The notes under the pieces are model-generated. The model was not told where the DNA came from. It did no database searches and worked only from the letters and a program-made list of their open reading frames with translations. From Lobulomyces angularis (lineage: Eukaryota > Chytridiomycota > Chytridiomycetes > Lobulomycetales > Lobulomycetaceae), in the NCBI GenBank assembly GCA_027604685.1, contig JADHYX010000091.1, positions 1 to 43,604 of the forward strand: DNA of 43,604 nt, read 5' to 3'. Of the stretch, positions 35,780 to 43,604 are shown piece after piece; the stretch's first letter is position 1; every line of letters starts with the position of its first letter. The position numbers were made by a program, and so were the translations under genes.

Positions 35780-38700
35780 GTAAACAACATAAACTTTTGT
35801 AATTAACCATATGTATGCACTGTAGTTGAATCTGAAAATGTTAAAAAACTCATTGAAAGAGAGGTTGATACAATTTGTAAAGATTTGGCGAAATTGGCAA
35901 CAAAGGAAGAACTAGAACAGTTTTTATTAAAGGGCCAGAAGATGTCTAAACTTTCTTCAAAAGTTGGCACTAAACCGAAAGAAAAGTTTGTTAAAATCGA
36001 ACTGCTGCCTTTAAGGATAGTGTGGGAATCAAAAAAGAAACATCATGGTACACATTTTTTTTTTGTTAATAATTTCATTTCTAAAGTTTTTAGTTGATTT
36101 CAGTTCAATAAGGGAAATAAGGAAAGGGCAGAATACTTTGGCCTTTGAGCTCTTTGGTTTGTAAATTTTTTAACTTAGCATAATGTTTACCATTTTTAGG
36201 TAAAAGTCAAGACTTAGACTTACGATCATTTAGTATAATTTATTTCGATGATATAAAAAGTGGTACCCTGAACTTTAGTAAGTTTTATATTTTGATTGTA
36301 GAAAAATATCTCTAACTTGGATTAGTTTGTCCCACTGTAGCCGACTGCGTGAAATGGACTGCGGGGTTAGAGATGCTGTTAGAGCAGCACAATGTTTTAA
36401 ACAAACCTTCTTCTCCGAAAAATTTTTCTGCTGTACATAGTTTGGAAAAGATTCCTAAAATTTCTCCTCAAAATTCTACTGTCTCTAATTCATCTACAGA
36501 GTTATTTAGTGGCAATTTAAATAATATGGCAAAAACTGATGCTGAAAATCGTAAAAAATTTCTAAAACATGAGAGTCCTTGTATTAATTATTTTAATATT
36601 AGCGGTTACGAAAGCTATGTCACCAACTAGTAACAATTTGCTTCCAACAGTTTCCAATTTACCATCTTTTGCTGCCAGCTTTGAAAAAGAAAAGCTATAC
36701 CATATTTTAGATACGGGTATCGTTCTGTTGAAAATTCCAAATAAACCAAACTCCAAAGCCCAAGAACGGTTGTTTAAGGTTGACTGTAACAAACTTCAAA
36801 TATCTTGGGAATCGAAGAAAAAAAAGAAACTTTCTTTTGGTTAATATATTTACGATATTGAATATAACAAATTTTTTAATTTTGTATTTAGTGCTCTTTA
36901 GCGATGTTAGAGAGATAAGGTTGGGTCAAAATACGAAAGCTTTTGAAATTTACGGAAAAAATCCGGACCTAGAGGAATGTTCATTTAGCATTATTTATTT
37001 TAATGGGATTAAATATGGGACGTTAAATTTTAGTAAATTTGTTAATTTATTTATAACTAAATTATCTCATTCTTCATAGTTGCACCGTCTAAAAGAGAGT
37101 GCAAGTTTTGGGTTGCAGGTTTACACCTGATTTTAGCGCAAGACAGCGATTTAATTTCAAAAGGAAACACAGGTTGGTTGAGGAAATATTGGAACGCTGT
37201 TGATGTTAACAATGACAATGTGCTGGGTTTGGATCAGGTAACTGAAGTTTGTGGGAATTTAAATATTAAATTATCGAAAGCGGAGATTAAATCAGCGTTC
37301 AAGGTATTTATATATAGAAATCGATGATTTATTTATTTTATTGTGACCATAGAATCAGCGATTGTCAAAAAACAATCTTATCGAATTTGAAGCATTTGAA
37401 AGGATGTACCAATCTTTAAGGCTGCGTAAAGACATAGCTGGTTTATTTACAAGTTTATGTAATGAAACTCGGAGTGGGTTAACTTACTCTGAGTTTAAAA
37501 ACTTTATTATAAACGTGCAAAAAGTAATTAGTAATGGTAGTTATTAAATAACTCCAATTTTTTTTTAGAACCACTGGACTGAAGAGCAATTTAAGAATTA
37601 TTATGATAAGTATCGGCCACAGAATCAAGTTGGAAGCGGAAATGAAGAAAGTTTAATGGACATTGACCATTTTTCTGCTTTTTTAATCTCTGCCAACAAT
37701 TCCATCTTTAAAAAAGAGCATTCAAGCATTTATCAAGACATGACTCAACCACTTAGTTCGTATTTTATAAATACGTCTCATAATACGTATATAAAAAAAA
37801 AATACTTTAATTTTTTAACTTTTATGTTTTTTTTTTATTTTAGGTATTTACTTGGTGATCAGTTCACCGGAGAATCTTCAGTGGAAGCATACATTAGAGC
37901 TTTACAATTTGGGTGCAAATGTGTTGAACGTATTATACAGTTTTTTTCATATATTTTTTTTTGTGTTTCTAAATTTTTTTTTAACAGTTGATTGTTGGGA
38001 TGGTAGTCATTTACTCCTTAATTTTATTAATTATTCCTAGGACCAAACGGACAACCTATTATTTTTCATGGTAGAACTCTAACATCAAGAATTCCTTTTA
38101 AGGATGTTGTAGAAGTAATAAATAAGGTAATAAAAGAATGAGACTTTATTTTAATTATGATAGTATGGATTTGTAGTATCTCCATACCCGGTAATTTTGT
38201 CCTTAGAGATACACTGTGACCATTCACAGCAAGAAGGTTTTAATTCTTTCATTGTTTTATTACTTAGAAATTTAGTGATGGCACAGATATTTCAAGATGT
38301 TCTTGGAGATAAACTATTGACTCACCCAATTAAAGAAGAAGAAACGGTGCTACCATCACCTTTAGAGTTGTTAAACAAATTTATTATCAAGGTGAAATTG
38401 AAATTTTTTTTATTCATTAGAATCTCAATTTATGTTAGGCAAAAATAGTGAGTTATGGAGATGAGATAGAAGAGGATGAATTATATCCTGAGCTGGACAC
38501 AACTGCGTCAGCTGCCAAACTAACCAAAAGAAAAAGCTTTATTGGAATGTTGAGTCAAGTCGCTCTTTCTATTTCACCTACTTCTTCCGTTACCAATTCA
38601 GCTTCATATTCTACATTACCTAATATGCAATACCTTAACGTAAATGTAGAAAACAGTTTTGAGTCTTCACAACTTTCTGTTGAAAATTTGGCTACAGAGG

Positions 38701-39763
38701 AAAAAAACATCAATAAACCTTTAAAACAACCAAAAAAATCTTTTTTATCACCCAAGTTAATGAAATTAGTTATTTACTTCAAAACCAGAAAATTTTTAGG
38801 TTTTGAAAAATGCGCAGGTAATAAAAAATATACTTAACGTTGTAACATCTAATTTTAGAAACATTTGAATATTCGCATATGTGTTCTATAGGAGAAAAAA
38901 ATTCTACCCTTTTAGCAACAAAAAATAGAACCGAATATAAAAAGCATAATTCTAAATTTGTTACAAGAACCTATCCGTCAAATTTAAGGGTCAACAGCAG
39001 CAATTATGACCCTATCCCACATTGGAAAAGTGGAGTTCAAATGGTTTCTTTAAATTTTCAAACTTTTGACCGGTCAATGCAGCTAAACCAAGCATTATTT
39101 ACTCAAAACGGTAGATGTGGGTATATCCTAAAAGGAGCGGAAAAGCAAGTGAAAGTAGAAGGAAAACCAGCTTTAACTGTATCTGTGCAGATTATCTCTG
39201 CACAACAATTACCTAAAAAAAAAGCAGTTGAACCATATGTATGAAACATAAAAATTTTTTTTATACAATAACTTTTGGAAGGTTTTGATGGAAGTAGTAT
39301 GTGATGATATTAAGGAAATTATATTTAAAACAAAGGCAATACGTGGAAATGGTAACATCAATTTTGCAAATATAAATTTTTTAACAGGCTCTCATTTGCT
39401 CTACAGTTTCAAATCCCATTTGGAATGAAGTTTTTAGATTTTCTGTAGAGGAACCTGAATTAGCCTTCCTTAGGTATTTGAAAAGGCGGCAATCCTAAAA
39501 ACGTTTTTTTAAGGTTTCAAATACTTGGTGCTGAAAATTTAGTTTCAAATGAGTTTATTGCAAGTTACACCATACCCATATTAAGTTTAGAGCAAGGTAC
39601 ATTGATAACGGAACACATTTTTTTTATTATCAATTTTTTTGTATTTATAGGTTATAGACATGCTCCCCTATTTAATTATTTTGGAGAATTTCAAAAGTTT
39701 TCATCACTATTTTTGAAAATATCTATTGATTCCAATTTAAGTGAAGATTTCGTTACTCCATAA
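32356..39763 (+). CDS. PLC1: Tandem phosphoinositide phospholipase C, predicted single PLC-PH-PLC gene
   Basis: Two full delta-type PLC modules and an intervening PH domain are joined by in-frame introns. No stop follows the first C2 domain: TSP...IATS at 35779 splices (GTAAAC, 46-nt intron) into [14 protein letters not shown] at 35826. The extra PH exon splices at 36550 (GTAAAA, 52-nt intron, phase 1) to 36603, in the frame of module B. Order: PH, EF hands, X, Y, C2, coiled linker, PH, PH, EF hands, X, Y, C2. The family cleaves PI(4,5)P2 to IP3 and diacylglycerol at the plasma membrane, using Ca2+. Expected size is near 2000 aa against 700-900 for usual PLCs. The alternative is two genes: retention of either linking intron gives a stop, and an ATG at 36617 could start module B alone. 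The separate modules are described below. Confidence 0.7.
35826..36550 (+). other. Lone extra PLC-type PH domain with linker
   Basis: A charged, helical linker ([20 protein letters not shown]) leads into a third PLC-delta-type PH domain: [55 protein letters not shown], and [18 protein letters not shown]. It aligns block by block with the PH domains of modules A and B, including intron positions, but no EF, X, Y or C2 follows. A Ser/Asn-rich tail leads to the splice into module B. It looks like the surviving N-terminus of a third PLC copy. Confidence 0.85.
36603..39763 (+). other. PLC module B: PH, EF hands, X, Y and C2 domains
   Basis: PH domain ([36 protein letters not shown]), EF hands ([13 protein letters not shown]), and an X box with all expected catalytic residues: [19 protein letters not shown] spliced to LDCWDGPNGQP (both acidic Ca2+ ligands present), [17 protein letters not shown] and VILSLEIHC. 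The X-Y linker is shorter than in A. Y box: [37 protein letters not shown] and GRCGYILK. C2: [33 protein letters not shown] and [17 protein letters not shown], ending VTP-stop at 39761-39763. This module is predicted to be catalytically competent. Confidence 0.9.
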
Positions 39764-40002
39764 AAATTGTGCAATATTGTAAATATATCAATAGAATACA
39801 TTAATTAAACTTATTGTAAATAATACATATAGAATAAAGTGTAGTTTTAAAAATTTTTAAAATAATTAATTTTTTTTTTTATCTAAAAACTAAAAATTTT
39901 GACAGTTTCATTCTCTAAACTCAATTATTAATCATACGATAAATTTTTGAAACGTAACAGTAAAAAAAAAAAAAAAAAACTATAAATAAATAAATTATGA
40001 AT

Positions 40003-43000
40003 TTATACATATGTAATTTTTTGAAGTTTTTCGGCTAACACAAAAGACTTGACTTTATCATGTACTTGAAAATCATTGAATCCCTCAAAGCTGATACCAC
40101 ATTCAGAACCCCTAGCAGCTTCTGTAATATCTCTTTTTACGTTTTTCAAAGTTTTTATTTTTCCTAAACACAATATTGTTATTAAAAAAGAGAAAAAAAA
40201 AAAATTCTTGTACCTTCCCAAATTTTTTCTCCATCTCTGAATATTTGAACCATCTGGGCTTTATGAATTTTACCAACGCTAATTCGACAACCAGCAACGG
40301 AATCAAAAATTTTTTTCTTTTTTTGTATTTCAAATACTTGGAGGATTTCTGCTTCTCCTTTGATATCTTCAATATAAAGAGGAGGTAATTTTTGAGCCAT
40401 CAAATTCTTCACATTGTCCAATAGGGAGTATATAACGTTGTCTGTATGTATTAACACAGCTTTGGATTTTGCAGTTAAAGAAGTTCTTTTATCTACTGCT
40501 ACGTTGAATGATATTATCTGTGCACCAGTGGCCAACGATAAATCGATATCGCTTGTGGTAACTTTAAAGAATTAATAGCTAAAAATGGTTATGTCAAATT
40601 TACCAGAACCAACACCAGAACTAATAATGTCAACCTTTACTTGGTGCTGTGGAAGACATTTCAAGGCACCTTCAATAGCCTCTAAAGTACCATGAACGTC
40701 CGCTAATATTGTTCAATTAAAAATAAAAAAATAAAAAAAAAAAACCTTTTAAAATTAAGTGCAATGTTGGAGGTCCAGCGGGTACATCGTTACTTATATC
40801 TGAACTTTCATCAGTTTCTTCTTCATTTGCTTTGTTTCTTGACACTTTATGTTCAATCCTTTGTTGATTTTGTGATTCAATAGATTCGTTGAATGAAATT
40901 TTTTCTTGGCTAGCAACTCTGGCTTGAGTAAATGATTTTGCAAGGTCCTAAAAAATTGTCAAAATAAAGGTTTATTATGGATAAGATTTTACCTCACTCT
41001 CTGTCTCTATGCAGAGATCCCCTGCATTTGGTATCGTTTTCCAACCTGTAACCTGAACTGGCATTGAAGGTTTAACGCTTTCCATCTCATTACCATTTTC
41101 GTCATACAAGCACCTTACTTTACACCATGATGTCCCTGCAACTAGATAGGCTCCAGACTTTAATGTACCACGTGTTACCAAAATAGTTGACAAATTTCTA
41201 AAAAATGTAAGAAAAAATAATGCATAAATAAAAAAATACCCTTTTCCCAAATCAAGCCTAGACTCCAGAACTGTTGCTTCAACAGGTCCACTCTCATCTC
41301 CTTTCATATCTAACACTTCAGATAACGTTAGTACAGTGTCCTCTAAAATATCTAATCCCTTTCCCTAATGTTTGTATTAATATAAATGTATCTGATATAC
41401 AATAACTTTACAGTTAGACCAGAGACTTCCACTACGGGTACCTCCCCACCAAATTCTTCAAGAATAACATTATTTTGCATTAATTCATTCTTTACTTTCT
41501 CGATGTTAATCGCTGGCTTGTCACATTTATTAATGGCAACAATCATAGGGACTTTAGAAATAAACACACGTTGACTAAAAAAAAATTTTTTTATTTATGT
41601 TACCATTAGCGTTCTCAGCATGTCTTATCGCTTCAACCGTTTGAGGCATGATTCCTTTAAAACAATTTATAAAAAATTTTTAAAAGCATATATCACCATC
41701 ATCTGCAGCTACTACTAAGATAACAATATCCGTAACGTTGGCGCCTCTTGCTCTCATTGCCGAGAATGCTGCATGACCAGGAGTATCTAAAAACGTGATA
41801 CTTTTTCCATTTTCCATCAATACAGAAAATGCACCTTAACAAAGAGTCAAACAAAAGTGGCTGAAAACGTGATAATTACCTATGTGTTGAGTTATACCAC
41901 CAAATTCACTTTGGGCAACAGATGTTTTTCTTAAACTGTCCAGTAGAGTAGTTTTCCCATGATCAACATGTCCTATGAAGTAGGTTTAATCTTGTCTTAA
42001 AAAATAGTAAGCAATTACCCATAATTGTTACAACTGGAGGACGAGAAGGAAATCCCTCCCAGGACTCTGGAATCGGCCTAAATGATATTATAAAAAAGTT
42101 GTAAAAAACTGCGCTACTCACCTTGGTAATAATTCTGGAGCCTTTTCTTCATTTATCGGTTCAAAATTGTATTCCATCGCAATAATCGAAGTCCATTCAG
42201 AATTTAATACTATAATATAGAATAATTTGTCAATAATTACGTCTACAAAAACTTAAAAATTACTGAAATCTGGATTGACGTTGTCAAAGCCTTGCATTCT
42301 CATTGTCCGAGCAAGTTCCTCTACAGCAAACTGAATAAATTATGCAAAATTATGAAAAGCAATATACCGTATCTGACACCTATTAATCTGGAAAGATTGG
42401 AAATGGAAATAGCATCGGGAACAATAATCTTTTTTTTTTCTGATTTTTTTTTTAATTTTTTTTTCAAAATTTTTTCCTGCAATTTTTTTTGCTCAATTAA
42501 TGCCTTCTCTTGCAACCTTTTCTCCTCCCAAGGGTCTAATTTCTTACTTTTTTTTTTAAAATCTTTTTTGCCTCTTTTCTGTTCATAATTTTCTTCTGCC
42601 AAATAATCAAAGGCAGCATCTACTAAAACTTCATCATCAATGTCATTCTTTTCCTTATATTGTAAGTCTGTATTAATTCTTTTATTTGATGAGCCACGAT
42701 CCATTTCGCCCATTCCTGACTTTTTCCATCCAAAATTATTCCTTTTATTTCCTTGGCCGCTTCTAATTCCGGGTATATTGCCATTACCTTCAAATTTTTG
42801 GTACTTTGAACCACTTCTGTTATACTTAGAATTGAAGGAAGATTGATCTTTTTCATTATTTTTAGAAAACTGGTATTTTTCACTATCAAAAAAACCTCCA
42901 CTTTCGTTGTTCTTAGAAAATTGAGTAAATTTTTCAAAACTGCTACTGGTGTATGAAGTTTTTTTTTTAGAGGTTGATTTGTTGGAATTCATAGTGTTGG

Positions 43001-43574
43001 TATTTTCAAGAGGTTTTTTTAAAACATTAAAAACATTGCTCAAAAACTCATTTTCATTTACCACATCTGTTTGCTTCTGCGTATTTGTAGAATTATGAGA
43101 GTTTAATGAATCCCAATTATGTCTTTTTATGGGATTTGGTATATTATCATTGGTGAAGTTGGTAAATGTAGGTGTAACTAACTCTGTGTTAAAGGTAGAT
43201 TCGTTATCTAAAAAATAAAAATCTTTTTCCTTTTTATTTAAAGAATTAGCCTTTGAAAATTCTCTATCAAGGTTATTAAATTGTTTGTTGATATTTTGAA
43301 AATTTTGAAAGTTCGAATTCACTTTTAAAGAATCATGTAAACCAATAGTGTTAAGAACTTGATCATTTTCAATCAAGTTATCAGAATCAGTAATGTTAGA
43401 TATATATTTGTTTGGATTTCTCTTTAATGGTGAAGTTGGGGGTGCTTTGGGACTCAAATCCAATTCTACTGATCCCCAATCTCGTTTTGGCCTATTAGAA
43501 GACGAATTTACTCTTCTAAAAAATATTATATTAATTAAAGGATTTCCTTTTTGCAAAAAGATCTTCTTTATCAT
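40003..43574 (-). CDS. IFM1: Mitochondrial translation initiation factor IF-2
   Basis: A multi-exon gene from ATG 43574 to a stop at 40003. The presequence is [20 protein letters not shown], basic and hydrophobic. About 300 residues of Asn/Ser/Lys-rich low complexity follow, then a Lys/Glu helix (about 42420-42560) and the IF2 core: [20 protein letters not shown] (G1), GGITQHIG (G2), [17 protein letters not shown] (G3), AINKCDKP (G4), SGLTGKG (G5), domain II, an acidic Gln-rich insert (about 40800-40930), [20 protein letters not shown] (domain III), and the C-terminal fMet-tRNA-binding beta barrel ([20 protein letters not shown]). It is a GTPase that brings initiator tRNA to the mitochondrial small subunit. 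The intron near 42310-42360 uses acceptor CTGTAG to keep frame ([13 protein letters not shown]). The ATG lies 30 bases from the window edge, so upstream exons cannot be excluded. A TTG codon sits just before the ATG. Confidence 0.93.
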
Positions 43575-43604
43575 CAAAAAGTAAGGGTATTTAATAAAAC
43601 TTTG

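Noticed and set aside
36551..36630. Stop at 36628-36630 and ATG at 36617 as the end and start of two overlapping PLC genes
   Set aside because: A canonical 52-nt intron (36551-36602) in the right phase removes this stop and joins the frames; kept only as an alternative model.

Overview
The window is nuclear DNA of a eukaryote with very AT-rich, intron-dense genes. Introns run from about 39 to 100 nt with GT..AG ends, intergenic DNA is short, and poly-A/T runs are everywhere. Gene content (Mss4-type PIP5K, exocyst Sec15, delta-type PLC, tyrosinase-like and BAHD-like proteins, mitochondrial IF2 and a PPR protein) points to a fungus or close relative. Strong AT bias with many tiny introns suggests an early-diverging lineage, perhaps a Rozella-like cryptomycete. 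The species is an inference, not something the sequence proves. Ten Ns at 24443-24452 mark an assembly gap.

Layout, left to right: retropepsin-like protease (-) followed by coding debris; CDK7/Kin28-type kinase (+); PIP5K copy 1 (+); an unrecognised coiled-coil protein (-); PIP5K copy 2 (-); a seven-exon Ubc4/UBE2D E2 enzyme (-); a small membrane-anchored WH2 protein (+); a type II P-type cation ATPase with a long soluble N-terminal extension (+); a mitochondrial PPR protein (-); a decayed coding patch; an intronless BAHD-type acyltransferase (+) next to the gap; exocyst Sec15 (-); a 1.8-kb poor region with a possible small gene; a secreted, GPI-anchored tyrosinase-fold protein without its copper ligands (+); a tandem phospholipase C locus (+); and mitochondrial IF2 (-), whose start lies 30 bases from the window end.

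Several genes share one theme. Two PIP5Ks make PI(4,5)P2 and two PLC units cleave it, while exocyst and actin regulators commonly act at PI(4,5)P2-rich membrane. This co-location may be chance.

The main discoveries are: (1) two complete delta-type PLC modules that splice in frame, through a lone extra PH domain, into one predicted PH-EF-X-Y-C2-PH-PH-EF-X-Y-C2 protein, with copy A lacking an active-site Ca2+ ligand; (2) the tyrosinase pseudoenzyme with a mucin-like region and GPI signal; (3) the membrane-anchored WH2 protein; (4) the ATPase extension. All splice models were made by eye. For CDK7, both PIP5Ks, the E2, the WH2 protein, the ATPase and the tyrosinase-like gene the exon lengths sum to exact multiples of three with open frames.
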